Positions 28,804 to 39,083 are shown, numbered from the stretch's first letter. The stretch is DNA of 64,000 nucleotides from Sphingopyxis sp. LC363 (GCF_000756385.1 NZ_JNFC01000034.1:1-64000), one strand, 5' to 3'. Notes: generated from the letters alone by a model not told the origin. A program made the numbers and translations.

Positions 28804-31469
28804 TCGAAACCGACCGACCATCACCCGAGGCCTTTCTGCGTCAGGCGGCGCAGGAAGGCCGCGGCCGTCTCAAGGTCTTCCTCGGCGCCGCACCTGGCGT
28901 GGGCAAGACGTGGGAGATGCTGACCGGCGGCAGGCAGAAGCGCGAGGCCGGGGTCGACGTCGTGATCGGTGTGGTCGAAACGCATGGTCGCCGGGAAACC
29001 GGAGCGCTTGTCGAAGGGCAGGAAATCATTCCGCGTCGCGAGGTCGATCACCAAGGGCACAGCCTTCGCGAGATGGATATCGACGCGATCCTCGAACGGC
29101 GGCCGCAACTGGTCCTGGTCGACGAGCTTGCGCACACGAATGCTCCGGGCAGCCGGCACCCGAAACGCTATCAGGATGTCGAGGAATTGCTCGACGCCGG
29201 GATCGACGTCTATTCGACGCTCAACATCCAGCATGTCGAGAGCCTCAACGACGTCGTCGCTTCGTTCACGCGCGTCCGCGTGCGCGAGACGGTGCCCGAC
29301 TCGATCCTCGAAAATGCCGAGATCGAGGTTGTCGACATCCCGCCCGACGAGCTGATCGAACGGCTGCGCGAGGGGAAAGTCTATATTCCGCAGGAAGCCA
29401 CGCGCGCTCTTACGCACTTCTTTTCCAAATCGAATCTGACGGCACTGCGCGAACTCGCGCTTCGCCGCGCCGCACAAGCGGTCGATGCGCAGATGCTCGA
29501 CCATGTGCGCAGCCATGCGCTGGCGGGCAGCTTCGCGGTCGGCGAGCGGATCGTCGTCGCGGTGAGCGAGCTTCCGGTCGCGACCGAACTTGTCCGCGCG
29601 GGGAAAAGGCTCGCCGATGCGCTGAAAGCGCCATGGAGCGCAGTCCATATCGAGACGCGGCGCAGCCACAGCATGTCCGACGAGGACCGCCGACAGCTCG
29701 CCGACACGCTTGCGCTCGCCTCGCGGCTCGGTGCCTCCACCGCGACCGTTCCCGCGGCCAGCGTGGTCGAAGGCCTGCATGCCTTCGCGCGCGATGCACG
29801 CGCGACCCAGATCGTCATCGGCAAATCGGCACGTTCCTGGTGGTTCGAGATGCGTCACGGCTCGGTCGTCGACCAGCTCGTGCGGACGATCGACGATGTG
29901 GCGGTGCACGTCCTGCCGGGCGAGCCCGACGCGCGCACGGCGCGACGTAGCGGAATCGGCGCGGCGGGGCGGTGGGGCGAGCCGGCGGATTATCTGTGGT
30001 CGTTGGCGATGGTCGCGGCGATAACCGCGCTCGGCCGCCTGCTCCGCGCCGCGCTCGATCTCGGCAATATCGCGCTGCTCTATCTGATCCCGGTGATGTT
30101 CGCCGCGGCGAGCTTCGGTCTGCGCGCCGGGCTGTTCGCGGGGCTCGCATCGAGCCTTGCCTATAATTTCTTCTTCCTGCCGCCGACCGGCACGCTCACC
30201 GTCAATAATCCCGAAAATGTCGTCAGCATATTGGTGTTGCTCGGCGTTGCCGTGGTCACCAGCCAGTTCGCCGCACGCGTGCGCGCCCAGGCCGATCTGG
30301 CGCAGTCGAGCGCGCGCCAGAATGCGGCGCTTGCCAGCTTTTCGCGCCAGCTCACTATCGCGCCCGATCAGGACGCGCTGATGCACGCGATCTGCGCCGA
30401 GGTCGGCCGGCTGCTCGACGTCCGTGCTGTGCTTCTCCTGCCTTCGCCCGACGGGCCGATGCTGCGCGCCGCGGTGCCGCCCGAGGACCGGCTCGAGCAG
30501 ATCGAGCGCGCCGCGGCGCAATGGGCGATCGACAACGACCAGCCGGCCGGGCGCGGGTCGTCGACGCTAACCGCATCGGACTGGCTGTTCCATCCGCTTC
30601 GCACGACGCGCGGTGTGCTCGGCGTGCTCGGCCTGACCCGCGACGATGCCCGCGAACCCGTCCGCTCGGATCAGGTGCCGCTCCTGATGAGCTTGCTCGA
30701 CCAGGCGTCGATCGCGCTCGACCGCATGGAACTCGAGGAAGCGTCGCTGCGAGCGCGGCAGATCGACGAGCGCGACCGGCTACGATCGGCGCTGCTCTCG
30801 TCGGTCAGCCACGACCTTCGAACGCCGCTGACGACGATCCTGTCGGCGGCGCAGGAGATGCAGCGCCAGCCCTCGCCGGGCCTCGCCGAAACGATCGAGG
30901 CTGAGGCGCGGCGGCTCAACCGCTTCGTCTCGAACCTCCTCGACATGGTGCGCGTCGAGGCGGGCGCGCTGCCGATGAAGGTCGAGGCGACCGACCTGTT
31001 CGATGCCGCCGCGAGCGCCGCGCACGACGCGCGCGCCTCGCTTGCCGGGCACGAGGTGAAGGTCGACATTCCATCCAATGTCCCGCTTGTCCGCGTCGAT
31101 CCCGTGCTTCTGCACCATTGCCTTATCAATCTGCTCGACAATGCCGGGCGCTATGCCGATCCCGGCACGCCGATCCTCATCCGGGGCCAGCGGACGTCCG
31201 ATGCGATCCTTCTTTCGGTCATCGACGAAGGCCCGGGCATCGCACCGGGGAACGAAAAGCGGGTGTTCGAGACCTTCACCCGGCTCGAGGGCAGCGACCG
31301 GGCGAAGCACGGCACGGGCCTCGGGCTCGCGATCGTCAAGGGCTTTGCCGAAGCGATGGGGCTCGCCGTCGAGGCGGGCAATAACGCGCAGCCGCACGGC
31401 GCCCGCTTCACGATCCAGATACCCGAGGCGCTGATCATCGCGCCGATGAGCGACAAGGAAATTCCATGA
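28800..31469 (+). CDS. kdpD: Sensor histidine kinase KdpD
   Basis: Membrane sensor kinase for K+ limitation. The 889 residues read in order: an N-terminal KdpD domain with Walker A ([12 protein letters not shown]) and [25 protein letters not shown], a universal-stress-like domain, four membrane helices near residues 400-500, a GAF-type region, then the kinase core with phospho-accepting His671 ([13 protein letters not shown]), N-box NLLDNAGRY, and DEGPGI and [11 protein letters not shown]. It starts with GTG overlapping kdpC and ends overlapping kdpE (ATGA). Confidence 0.97.
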   Translation: MIETDRPSPEAFLRQAAQEGRGRLKVFLGAAPGVGKTWEMLTGGRQKREAGVDVVIGVVETHGRRETGALVEGQEIIPRREVDHQGHSLREMDIDAILERRPQLVLVDELAHTNAPGSRHPKRYQDVEELLDAGIDVYSTLNIQHVESLNDVVASFTRVRVRETVPDSILENAEIEVVDIPPDELIERLREGKVYIPQEATRALTHFFSKSNLTALRELALRRAAQAVDAQMLDHVRSHALAGSFAVGERIVVAVSELPVATELVRAGKRLADALKAPWSAVHIETRRSHSMSDEDRRQLADTLALASRLGASTATVPAASVVEGLHAFARDARATQIVIGKSARSWWFEMRHGSVVDQLVRTIDDVAVHVLPGEPDARTARRSGIGAAGRWGEPADYLWSLAMVAAITALGRLLRAALDLGNIALLYLIPVMFAAASFGLRAGLFAGLASSLAYNFFFLPPTGTLTVNNPENVVSILVLLGVAVVTSQFAARVRAQADLAQSSARQNAALASFSRQLTIAPDQDALMHAICAEVGRLLDVRAVLLLPSPDGPMLRAAVPPEDRLEQIERAAAQWAIDNDQPAGRGSSTLTASDWLFHPLRTTRGVLGVLGLTRDDAREPVRSDQVPLLMSLLDQASIALDRMELEEASLRARQIDERDRLRSALLSSVSHDLRTPLTTILSAAQEMQRQPSPGLAETIEAEARRLNRFVSNLLDMVRVEAGALPMKVEATDLFDAAASAAHDARASLAGHEVKVDIPSNVPLVRVDPVLLHHCLINLLDNAGRYADPGTPILIRGQRTSDAILLSVIDEGPGIAPGNEKRVFETFTRLEGSDRAKHGTGLGLAIVKGFAEAMGLAVEAGNNAQPHGARFTIQIPEALIIAPMSDKEIP

Positions 31470-32191
31470 AAGTGCGTCACAAGGTCCTGGTCGTCGACGA
31501 TGAGCTCCACATCCGGCGCCTCATCCACGCGGCGCTGGCTAGGAACGACTATGCGATCGTCGAGGCCGAGACCGCGCGCGGGGCACTGGAGCAGCTTCGC
31601 GCCGAGCGTCCCGACATCACCTTGCTCGATCTCGGGCTTCCCGATCGCGACGGGCTCGAACTGGTGCCGCTGTTCAAGCAGCAATCCGACACGACGCTGA
31701 TCGTCGTGTCGGCGCGCGATGCGACCGATCAAAAGGTCGCCGCGCTCGATCTGGGCGCCGACGATTATCTCACCAAACCCTTCGATACCGACGAGCTGCT
31801 TGCGCGGGTCCGCGTTGCGCTGCGCAATCGCCTGACCCGCGACGGGGGCATGCTGGCGCTTGCCGTCGAGGATGTGACGATCGACCTCGTGGCGCGCACC
31901 GTGACGAAGGCGGGGAGGGAGGTTCATCTGACTCCGAAGGAATATGGCGTGCTCGCCCAGCTCGCGAAATTCCCGGGGCGGGTGATCACGCACAAACAGA
32001 TCATGGCGGAGGTCTGGCCGCACGAGCATGAACATCATGTCGAATATCTGAGGGTGCTCGTGCGAACGCTGCGCCAGAAGCTCGAAACCGATCCGCAGCA
32101 ACCGCGGATCATCAGCAACGAGCTTGGTATCGGGTATCGGCTGCGGCTCGGCAACGACGCGTTGGCGGAGGGTGGCGAACCGCCGCGCTGA
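31466..32191 (+). CDS. kdpE: Response regulator KdpE
   Basis: OmpR-type response regulator that activates kdp when phosphorylated by KdpD. The 241 residues include a receiver domain with Asp55 (ITLLDLGLP), acidic pair DD at 11-12, the conserved Lys in LTKPF, and a C-terminal winged helix (EVHLTPKEYGVLAQLAKFPGRVITHKQIMAEVWP ... YLRVLVRTLRQKLE). Translationally coupled to kdpD. The 17-bp box present just after its stop and before kdpF is a candidate binding site. Confidence 0.97.
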   Translation: MKVRHKVLVVDDELHIRRLIHAALARNDYAIVEAETARGALEQLRAERPDITLLDLGLPDRDGLELVPLFKQQSDTTLIVVSARDATDQKVAALDLGADDYLTKPFDTDELLARVRVALRNRLTRDGGMLALAVEDVTIDLVARTVTKAGREVHLTPKEYGVLAQLAKFPGRVITHKQIMAEVWPHEHEHHVEYLRVLVRTLRQKLETDPQQPRIISNELGIGYRLRLGNDALAEGGEPPR

Positions 32192-32193
32192 AA

Positions 32194-32241
32194 CATATGC
32201 AAACACTATGAGAGACGCTGCCGATCGCTCTCGAAATCAAA
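32194..32241 (+). promoter_or_regulatory. Composite kdp promoter element, copy B
   Basis: CATATGCAAACACTATG (32194-32210), identical to copy A, with CTCTCGAAATCAAA (32228-32241) at the same 34-nt offset and one mismatch. It begins 3 nt after the kdpE stop and 26 nt before the small ORF at 32267, so it probably drives that ORF under the same control as kdp. Confidence 0.65.
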
Positions 32242-32266
32242 TGTCGCGCCCACCTATCTTCGTCCG

Positions 32267-32425
32267 ATGATGCAGGACGAGATCGAGGCGCAGCCGGGCG
32301 CGAGTGAACGGCGATTCCGTGACCGGGTGGTCGACTGGCTGGGCGCGCAGGGTGCGCTCTTGCTGACGGTCTATATGTGTGCGGCCGTGGCGGCGGTCGC
32401 ATTCCTGCTGGACGCCGCGCGCTAG
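32267..32425 (+). CDS. Small single-helix membrane protein behind kdp element
   Basis: A 52-residue ORF (MMQDEIEAQPGASERRFRDR...) with an acidic then basic cytoplasmic N-terminus and one membrane helix (GALLLTVYMCAAVAAVAFLL). It follows the second copy of the kdp promoter-like element and begins, like the tiny ORF before kdpF, with MQD. No Shine-Dalgarno sequence is evident before the tandem ATGs. Not a known family; a potassium-stress membrane peptide is inferred from the promoter alone. Confidence 0.55.
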   Translation: MMQDEIEAQPGASERRFRDRVVDWLGAQGALLLTVYMCAAVAAVAFLLDAAR

Positions 32426-32535
32426 ATTCTGACCGGATCGCCAATCCTATGCGATCTCAACGCCTATCCGCTTTTCCCGATCTCGATTTCCTATGCGGCC
32501 GTGCGTAATTGAGCGGCCTCCCGATGGAGGATCGA

Positions 32536-32892
32536 ATGACGAAATGGCATGAAAGCGCCGCCGCCAATTTCGGCCTGCGCGCCGCAGGTCTCGCGCTGCT
32601 CGCCGTGGCCTGGCTGGTGGCGGTCAGACTCCACCAAATGTCCCATACGATTTCGCCGCGCGACGCGACCCCGCTGGTCATGTTGCTCTCGGCGATCCTC
32701 TTTCTCTGCGCGAGCGCGGGCGGCGCGTTGCTGTTTGTCGGACCCGGTCTTTGGGAAACCGTCGAGATTTCGGAGCGGTGGCGGCGTTTGCCCCCGCCCG
32801 GGTACAAAGCTGCCGAAGTTTTCGACGCTATCCCTCCCCGCGCTGCATCGCGCCCGGAGGACGGTGCATCGAGCCTTACAGTCGCATTTTAA
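32536..32892 (+). CDS. Two-helix membrane protein of unknown function
   Basis: A 118-residue inner-membrane protein: helices at about residues 12-30 (FGLRAAGLALLAVAWLVAV) and 45-70 (TPLVMLLSAILFLCASAGGALLFVG), then a short cytoplasmic tail (WETVEISERWRRLPPPGYKAAEVFDAI). ATG 32536 has GGAGG at ideal spacing; ATG 32524 is an alternative. It could belong to the small transcript started at the kdp-like element, but a 110-nt gap leaves that open. Confidence 0.7.
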   Translation: MTKWHESAAANFGLRAAGLALLAVAWLVAVRLHQMSHTISPRDATPLVMLLSAILFLCASAGGALLFVGPGLWETVEISERWRRLPPPGYKAAEVFDAIPPRAASRPEDGASSLTVAF

Positions 32893-32922
32893 CCCCCGGT
32901 CGGTCCGACCCCGCTTGATGGG

Positions 32923-34296
32923 TCAATCCTCGTCGCCCAGCTCGCTCGGCGTCGGTGCAACATAATCGGTGCGCCGATATTCGCGGCCGCGCTTCACGGT
33001 CATCTCGATCCGTTCGATATTGTCGATGTCGGCCACCGGGTCGGCGGTCAGCACGACGAAGTTTGCGAGCTTGCCGGGCTCGATCGATCCCATATCCTCG
33101 TCCTGCCCGGCCGCCCGCGCGCCGACCAGCGTCGCCGAATGGATGGCGGCGAGCGGCGGCATGCCGACATCGTCCGTCAGATAGCGCAGCTCGGCATGCA
33201 CCTCGGGCCAAGAGTTGCTCGCGGGGTTGACGAAGTCGGTGCCGGTCGCGATCGGAATGCCGGCGCGCCACGCCTGCTGCGTCAGGCGGATCGTTCGCGC
33301 GCCGCTGCACCGCAGCGGCTTCGCTTTTGGGTCGGCCTTGCGCGCCGCCTCGAACTTCACGAAGAGGCTGCCCGTCGCATCGAGGATCGTGCCCTGCTTC
33401 GCCATCGCCCTGTAAAGGCGCCCGACGACGGGGTCGTCGCCCGTCGGCGCGAGGCGCGTCTCGTCGACCGGCGTGCGATCCTCATAGGCCGCGAGCATCC
33501 GCGGCTGCGCCTCATAGCCCAGATAGCAGACATGGCTGACGACGTCGGCCCCAGCCGCGATGACCTCGGCGGGACGGGCGGGGAAGACCGCGCTGTGCGC
33601 CCAGATCATCATCTTCTGGCGGTGCGCCTCGGCGGTGATCGCCGCGACGCGCTCGGCGGGAAGGTCGGCATAGATTTTGATCGCCGTCGCCGACGTGCCG
33701 CGGGCCAGCGTCACCGCGGTGCGCAGATCGGTGTCCGCATCGATCGCCTGCATCCACGGCGCGGTTCCCGGCGCAAAGCCGCGGCTGACCGACAGGACGC
33801 GCGGGTCGGCGAAAAAGGGCGGGCCCGCCATCAGCGCGGCATAATAGATGTCGGGCGCGGCGATCTCGCCCACGAGCGAAGCGCGCGCCAGATCGCCCAC
33901 CGCGCGCAGATCGTCGGCCATGTCGCGCACCGCGGTGACGCCGCCGTAAAGCTGGCGGCGCAGGATCGCCTCGGCGCGTTTCCGGTTGGGCGGCGTCGCG
34001 AGATGGACGTGGCTGTCGATCAACCCCGGAATGACGAAGCGCCCGGACAGGTCGACCCGCCGGGCCGCCCCGGCCCGCGACGCCAGCACATCATGCGCGC
34101 CGATCGCCACGATGCGCTCGCCCTCGACCAATATGTCCTGATCGGCGTGCGCCGCGTCGCCGGTGCCGTCGATGACCGTCGCGCCCGTATAGAGCGTGGC
34201 TTGCGGCGCGTCGGCGGCCGCCGCCGGGGATAGCGCGAGGCCGAGCGAGGCAAGCGCGGTGAGCAGGGTGAGGCGGCGGGAGCGGGGCATTGTCAT
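32923..34296 (-). CDS. Exported amidohydrolase
   Basis: A 457-residue metal-dependent hydrolase of the amidohydrolase superfamily, exported by a signal peptide (LTLLTALASLGLALSPAAAAD). Metal ligands are visible in order: HVH (LIDSHVHLAT), a candidate carbamylated Lys in ATAIKIYADLP, His in IWAHSAVFP and VSHVCYLG, and Asp in ATGTDFVNPA. This is the pattern of prolidase- or imidazolonepropionase-like members. ATG 34296 (MTMPRSRR) is used; ATG 34290 is equally possible. It diverges from a DUF885 peptidase-like gene, so a shared peptide-scavenging role is possible. Confidence 0.88.
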   Translation of the reverse strand: MTMPRSRRLTLLTALASLGLALSPAAAADAPQATLYTGATVIDGTGDAAHADQDILVEGERIVAIGAHDVLASRAGAARRVDLSGRFVIPGLIDSHVHLATPPNRKRAEAILRRQLYGGVTAVRDMADDLRAVGDLARASLVGEIAAPDIYYAALMAGPPFFADPRVLSVSRGFAPGTAPWMQAIDADTDLRTAVTLARGTSATAIKIYADLPAERVAAITAEAHRQKMMIWAHSAVFPARPAEVIAAGADVVSHVCYLGYEAQPRMLAAYEDRTPVDETRLAPTGDDPVVGRLYRAMAKQGTILDATGSLFVKFEAARKADPKAKPLRCSGARTIRLTQQAWRAGIPIATGTDFVNPASNSWPEVHAELRYLTDDVGMPPLAAIHSATLVGARAAGQDEDMGSIEPGKLANFVVLTADPVADIDNIERIEMTVKRGREYRRTDYVAPTPSELGDED

Positions 34297-34435
34297 GCGC
34301 AAGGCGCTAGCCGGGCGGTTTCGCGTCTGCAATCGCCGAAGCGAGGTCTCCCCGCCATCGACCCGGTGCCGTCGGGTAGCGATTGCGCCGACGCAAGCGG
34401 TGGGTACAAGTGGCGCATTCGACAGGAGAATTTTC

Positions 34436-36244
34436 ATGCGTTTCGCAATTGCCCTGATGCTGATGCCGCTATTGCCGCTAGCCGTTCTTCCCGCCCCCGC
34501 GATGGCCGAGACGACGCCAGCGGCGACGCAGGACGAAGCGCTGCTCCGCTTTCTCGACGACGCTTTCGACGCGCGGATCGCGCTTCAGCCCGAAAGCCAG
34601 ACGCAGCTCGGGCTCAAGAGCGATTACGACCGTCTCGACGATTATACCGACGCCGCCGCGGTGCGCGAACAGGAACTGCTCGAACGACAGCTGAAGGAAA
34701 TGCGCGCGCGCTTTCGGCCCGAACAATTGGGACCGAGCGCGCGCGTCAGCTACCGACTGTTCGAATATGACGTCGAGCGCCGCCGTGCGTCCTTCCGGTT
34801 CCGCAAGCTTCGTTTTCCGGTAACGACCAACGGCAGCCCGGCGGGCGATATCCCGGTGCTGCTGATCAACAATCACAAGATCGATACGGTCGCCGACGCC
34901 GAGGCCTATATCGCGCGTCTGCGCGATACCGACCGCGTGATGGGCGAGGTCGCGGCGACGATGCGCGAGCAGGCAGCCGCCGGGGCGGTGCCCAACAAGG
35001 TCAATTTCGCGCCCGCGCGCGCCGATGCGAAGAAAATCCTCGTCGGCGCTCCGTTTGGCGACGGAGCGGATTCGACCTTGCTCGGCGATTTCCGCAAAAA
35101 AGTCGGCGCGCTCGATGCCCCCGATGCGGTCAAGGCGAAGCTGATCGCCGATGCGACCGCGGCGCTGACCGGGCCGTTCAAACACGGCTATGAGGTGCTG
35201 ATCGCCGCGATCGACGAGATCGAGCCCAAATCGAAGGGCAACTTCGGCGTGTGGAGCCTCCCCGACGGCGAGGCCTATTATGCCGACCGGCTCAAGAATT
35301 CGACGACCACCGACCTGACCGCCGAGCAGATTCACGAACTGGGGTTGAAGCAGGTCGCGGCGATCCGCGAAGAGATGGAAGCCATCAAGCGCGAGGTCGG
35401 TTTTAAGGGCACGCTCGAACAATTTTTCGACCATATCCGCACCGATCCGAAGCTCAAATATCCGAACACCAAGGACGGCCGCGAAACCTATTTGACCGAT
35501 GCGCGCGCGGTGATCGCCGCGGCGATGGCGGCGGCACCGCGCTATTTCAGCGTGCTGCCGAAGGCCGCGCTCGAAGTGCGCGCGGTCGAGAAGTGGCGCG
35601 AGGCGACCGCGTCGACCGCCTTTTATAATCCGCCCTCGGCAGACGGGTCGCGGCCCGGCATCTATTACGTCAACCTCGTCGACATGAACCAGACGCAAAA
35701 GGTTCAGGTCGCGGCGATCGCCGCGCACGAGGGCGCGCCGGGCCATCATTTCCAGATCGCGCGGCAGCAGGAACTGGCCGGCATCCCCAAGTTCCGCAAG
35801 TTCGGCGGCTATGGCGCCTATATCGAGGGGTGGGGGCTCTATTCCGAGCGGCTCGCGAACGAAATGGGCGTCTACAAGACCCCCTACGACCGGTTCGGCA
35901 TGTTGTCGCTGCAGGTCTGGCGCGCGATCCGGCTGGTGCTCGACACCGGCATCCATTCGAAGCGGTGGACGCGTGAACAGGCGATCGCCTATTTCCGCGC
36001 GAACAGCTCGGTTTCCGACACCGATATCGCGCGCGAAGTCGACCGCTATTTCAACTGGCCGGGGCAGGCGACCAGCTACATGGTCGGACAGCTGAAGATC
36101 GCCGAACTGCGCGAGCGCGCCGAACGCGAACTCGGTGCGCGCTTCGACATTCGCGAATTTCACGAAGCGGTGCTCGGCGAAGGCGCGCTGCCGCTGAGCA
36201 TCCTCGAAGAACAGGTCGCCGCTTATATCGCGTCGAAGCGCTGA
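34436..36244 (+). CDS. DUF885 family exported protein (peptidase-like)
   Basis: A 602-residue periplasmic protein with a signal peptide (AMAETTPA). The family hallmark HEGAPGHHFQIA (about residue 430) resembles a gluzincin metal site, with a distal Glu in YIEGWGLYSERLANEMG; members are thought to be metallopeptidases, although few are tested. CAGGAG precedes ATG 34436. It is divergent from the amidohydrolase across a 139-nt gap. Confidence 0.9.
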   Translation: MRFAIALMLMPLLPLAVLPAPAMAETTPAATQDEALLRFLDDAFDARIALQPESQTQLGLKSDYDRLDDYTDAAAVREQELLERQLKEMRARFRPEQLGPSARVSYRLFEYDVERRRASFRFRKLRFPVTTNGSPAGDIPVLLINNHKIDTVADAEAYIARLRDTDRVMGEVAATMREQAAAGAVPNKVNFAPARADAKKILVGAPFGDGADSTLLGDFRKKVGALDAPDAVKAKLIADATAALTGPFKHGYEVLIAAIDEIEPKSKGNFGVWSLPDGEAYYADRLKNSTTTDLTAEQIHELGLKQVAAIREEMEAIKREVGFKGTLEQFFDHIRTDPKLKYPNTKDGRETYLTDARAVIAAAMAAAPRYFSVLPKAALEVRAVEKWREATASTAFYNPPSADGSRPGIYYVNLVDMNQTQKVQVAAIAAHEGAPGHHFQIARQQELAGIPKFRKFGGYGAYIEGWGLYSERLANEMGVYKTPYDRFGMLSLQVWRAIRLVLDTGIHSKRWTREQAIAYFRANSSVSDTDIAREVDRYFNWPGQATSYMVGQLKIAELRERAERELGARFDIREFHEAVLGEGALPLSILEEQVAAYIASKR

Positions 36245-36261
36245 GACCCGGTGGCGTTCGA

Positions 36262-36322
36262 TTGACAGGACGCCGCCGCTCGGCTTTATCGAAAATCGAA
36301 TTATTAAAGCGGCTACGCTTTA
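36262..36322 (+). promoter_or_regulatory. Promoter and candidate ROK operator
   Basis: TTGACA (36262-36267) and TTTATC (36285-36290) are 17 nt apart. Three half-sites lie over and after the -10: GCTTTA (36283-36288), TAAAGC (36305-36310) and GCTTTA (36317-36322); the last two form a perfect inverted repeat with a 6-nt spacer. The position suits autoregulation of the ROK gene at 36386. Confidence 0.55.
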
Positions 36323-36385
36323 TAGCATGAATCTGTTTGGCGGGGGGCGCCGGGCATTCGAACCAGCTTGGAGGACAGTCCTGCA

Positions 36386-37627
36386 ATGAGCCTCAATCTT
36401 CCGGGTCGCGACCGCCGCCAATCGGCCACGAGCGGCCCAGAGGCGCGCGACGCGCGGCTGACGCTCAGCCTGTCGGGCACCAACCTCGAGCGCGCGGGCG
36501 ACTATAATCAGCGGATCGTGCTCCAGGCGATCCGCCTGACCGAAGAGACGACGCGCAGCGACCTCGCGCGGGTGACCGGCCTCACGCCGCCGACGATCGT
36601 GAACATCACAAAGCGACTGATCGATCTCGGCCTCGTCAAACCGGCGGGCCGCCTGCAGGGCAAGCGTGGTCAGCCCGCGATGCGGATCGTCATCGATCCC
36701 GACGGCGCCTTTGCGATCGGGCTCAACATCGACCGCGACCATATCACGCTGGTGACGCTCGATCTTGCCGGCAAGATCCGCAGCCGCCACACGCGCGAGA
36801 TCGCGTTCGCGCTGCCTGAAACGGTCGTCGACCATGTGCGCGAAATATTGCCCGGTCTGCTCGATGAGGGCGGGGTCGACCGGGCGCGCATCCTCGGCGT
36901 CGGGGTGGCGCTTCCCGACGACCTTGGCCGCATCGCGCTACCGCACCGACCAAAGGAATATGACGCGTGGGACGGGATCGACCTCGGCGCGCTCCTCGGC
37001 GAGGTGCTTCCCTGGCCGCTCCATGCCGACAATGACGCCGCTTCGGCAGCACTCGGCGAAGTGCATCTCGGCAATGGCATCGCGCTGCCGAGCTTCTTCT
37101 ACCTGCTGATCAGCGCCGGCCTCGGCGGGGGGCTCGTCATCGACCGCAGCTATGTCCGCGGCGCCGACTCGCGGTCGGGAGAGATTTGGGCGATGCCCGA
37201 TCCCGAACGCGGCGACGGCGCGAATGTGCAGGACACGGTTTCGCTGTCGGCGCTTTACGCGCGGCTCGAAGCCGCCGGACATGGCATCGAGGCGCCCGAT
37301 GCGCTGCTCGACAGTTCGTCCGATGCCGAGGCGGTGATCCTGAAATGGCTCGACGATGCCGCCGACGCGCTCATCCAGCCGCTGATCGCGGTCAATTGCC
37401 TGATCAATCCCGCCGCCATCCTGATCGGCGGGCGGCTCCCGGGCAAATTGGTCGACGGCCTCGTCGAGCGGCTCAATGCGCGGATGACGGGGCTCCAGCT
37501 TCCGGCGGTGGCGCCGGTGCGGCGCGCGGGCGCGGCCGACGACGCCTCGGCGATCGGCGCCGCGATCATCCCCTTCCTCGACCATATCCTGCCGTCGGAA
37601 TCGATCCTGATGCAGGCGGGGCGCTGA
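36386..37627 (+). CDS. ROK-family transcriptional repressor (NagC/XylR type)
   Basis: A 413-residue regulator joining an N-terminal winged helix (NQRIVLQAIRLTEETTRSDLARVTGLTPPTIVNITKRLIDLGLVKPAGR) to a sugar-kinase-like ROK domain (IGLNIDRDHITLVTLDLAGKI, LISAGLGGGLVIDRSYVRGAD, NPAAILIGGRLPG). The usual ROK zinc-cysteine cluster and catalytic residues look absent, as expected for a regulator. It stands at the edge of the mannan locus, so it probably senses mannose or a mannose phosphate. It meets the sugar transporter gene tail to tail, with 2 nt between stops. ATG 36386 chosen; TTG 36368 would add six residues. Confidence 0.9.
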   Translation: MSLNLPGRDRRQSATSGPEARDARLTLSLSGTNLERAGDYNQRIVLQAIRLTEETTRSDLARVTGLTPPTIVNITKRLIDLGLVKPAGRLQGKRGQPAMRIVIDPDGAFAIGLNIDRDHITLVTLDLAGKIRSRHTREIAFALPETVVDHVREILPGLLDEGGVDRARILGVGVALPDDLGRIALPHRPKEYDAWDGIDLGALLGEVLPWPLHADNDAASAALGEVHLGNGIALPSFFYLLISAGLGGGLVIDRSYVRGADSRSGEIWAMPDPERGDGANVQDTVSLSALYARLEAAGHGIEAPDALLDSSSDAEAVILKWLDDAADALIQPLIAVNCLINPAAILIGGRLPGKLVDGLVERLNARMTGLQLPAVAPVRRAGAADDASAIGAAIIPFLDHILPSESILMQAGR

Positions 37628-37629
37628 CG

Positions 37630-38985
37630 CTAATCGAGCCGTTGCGCCATGTCGTCGAGGTCGACGCCTTTGGTTTCGGGAAAGACCGCCGCGACGACGA
37701 CGAACTGAACGACCATCGCGGCGGCGAAGATGACGAAGGGTGCGCCGGGCGACCAGGCGACGAGCACCGGAAATATCCCGGCGATCAGTGCGTTCATCAA
37801 CCAGTGCGTGCTCGCACCGAGCGCGCTGCCGCGCGCGCGCACCGGCGTCGGGAAAATCTCCGAAATATAGACCCAGATGACCGCACCCTGGCTGGTTGCG
37901 AAAAAGGCGATGAACCCGACCAGCGCGGGCAGCATCAGTGCATTGTCCAAAGCGCCGAACAGCACCCCGGCTGCGGCGGCGAGACACAGCGTCATTCCCG
38001 CCGCGCCCGCGAGCAGCAGCGTCTTGCGCCCGAGGCGGTCGATCAGCGCCATGCCGGCGAGCGTGAAGACCAGATTGGCGATGCCGATCATCACGGCCTG
38101 CCGGTCGGGCGATAGCGACCCCGCGCGCGCGAAAATATCGTTCAGATAATAGAGGTCCGCGTTGATGCCCGCGAGCTGGTTGAACATCGCGATCAGGATG
38201 GCGAGCATCATCGGCCGCCGGTGCCGGTGCCACGACAATTTCTCGCCCGGCGGATCGCGTTCGAGCGCCTCTTCGATCCGGTCGAGTTCGGTGGTCGGCC
38301 CGCCGATGCGGGCCATGGCCATGTTCGCATCTTCACGGCGTCCCTTGGCGATCAGCCAGCGCGGGCTGTTGGGAATCGCGAAGAGCAGGATGAAGAAGAG
38401 CAGGGCGGGGGCGGCGGTCACGCCCAGTTTCCAGCGCCACGCCGCGTCGCCGTCGATCAGCCCCGCGATCGTCGCATTGCTGAGATAGGCGACGAGGATG
38501 CCGGTGACGATCATCAATTGGAACAGGCCGACGAGAAAGCCGCGGTGCCGCGGCGGCGCGATCTCGGCGATATAGACGGGCGCCAGCACCGACGAGCCGC
38601 CGATCGCGAGCCCGCATATGAAACGGAAGACGAGAAACGCCGTCCAGCTGGGCGCGAGCGCGCAGCCGAGCCCTGCGACGAAATAGAGGATAGCGAGCAC
38701 GCGCAGGCTGTCGCGGCTGCCGAAGGCGTCGCCGGGCTTGCCTGCAAACAGGGCGCCGACCAATGTTCCCCAGAGCGCGGCGGACACGGTGACGCCGAGC
38801 GTTTCGGGGGTGAGGGCGAAGAGGCGGGTGAGGGCGCCGGTCACGCCCGCGATGACCGCCGTATCGAATCCGAAGAGGAGCCCGGCGAGCGCCGCCGTCC
38901 CGATCGCAGCGGCCAGGGCGCCTCGGCGCGCGCGGGGCTGCGCGTCAGCGCCGGAAAAGGCTGCGCTCTCGGGCGTATCCGTCAT
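37630..38985 (-). CDS. Sugar-porter MFS transporter
   Basis: A 451-residue inner-membrane sugar:H+ symporter-type protein. Hallmarks of the sugar-porter family: GFDTAVIAGVTGAL in helix 1, PxSPRWL variant PNSPRWLIAKGR after helix 6, FNQLAGINADLYYLNDIF in helix 7, DRLGRKTLLL, and PETKG near the C-terminus. GGGAGAG precedes ATG 38985. It is divergent from manA and lies within the mannan locus, so the likely cargo is mannose released in the periplasm. Glucose, xylose or galactose cannot be excluded from sequence. Confidence 0.92.
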   Translation of the reverse strand: MTDTPESAAFSGADAQPRARRGALAAAIGTAALAGLLFGFDTAVIAGVTGALTRLFALTPETLGVTVSAALWGTLVGALFAGKPGDAFGSRDSLRVLAILYFVAGLGCALAPSWTAFLVFRFICGLAIGGSSVLAPVYIAEIAPPRHRGFLVGLFQLMIVTGILVAYLSNATIAGLIDGDAAWRWKLGVTAAPALLFFILLFAIPNSPRWLIAKGRREDANMAMARIGGPTTELDRIEEALERDPPGEKLSWHRHRRPMMLAILIAMFNQLAGINADLYYLNDIFARAGSLSPDRQAVMIGIANLVFTLAGMALIDRLGRKTLLLAGAAGMTLCLAAAAGVLFGALDNALMLPALVGFIAFFATSQGAVIWVYISEIFPTPVRARGSALGASTHWLMNALIAGIFPVLVAWSPGAPFVIFAAAMVVQFVVVAAVFPETKGVDLDDMAQRLD

Positions 38986-39054
38986 TTTTCTCTCCCGCAG
39001 GATCGACGTCAGCGCCGTCCTCTTTCGCTTGGACATGCCACAAACATCCTCTCG

Positions 39055-39083
39055 ATCAAATAAATTAATTTTCATTATTATCT
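39055..39083. promoter_or_regulatory. AT-rich control region between sugar MFS and manA
   Basis: An AT-rich island (AAATAAATTAATTTTCATT core) in GC-rich surroundings. Read on the minus strand it contains AATTTATTTGA, similar to AATTTATTTTGA upstream of the mannan TonB receptor at 44666-44676. It probably carries the divergent promoters of the transporter and the manA operon. Confidence 0.45.
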
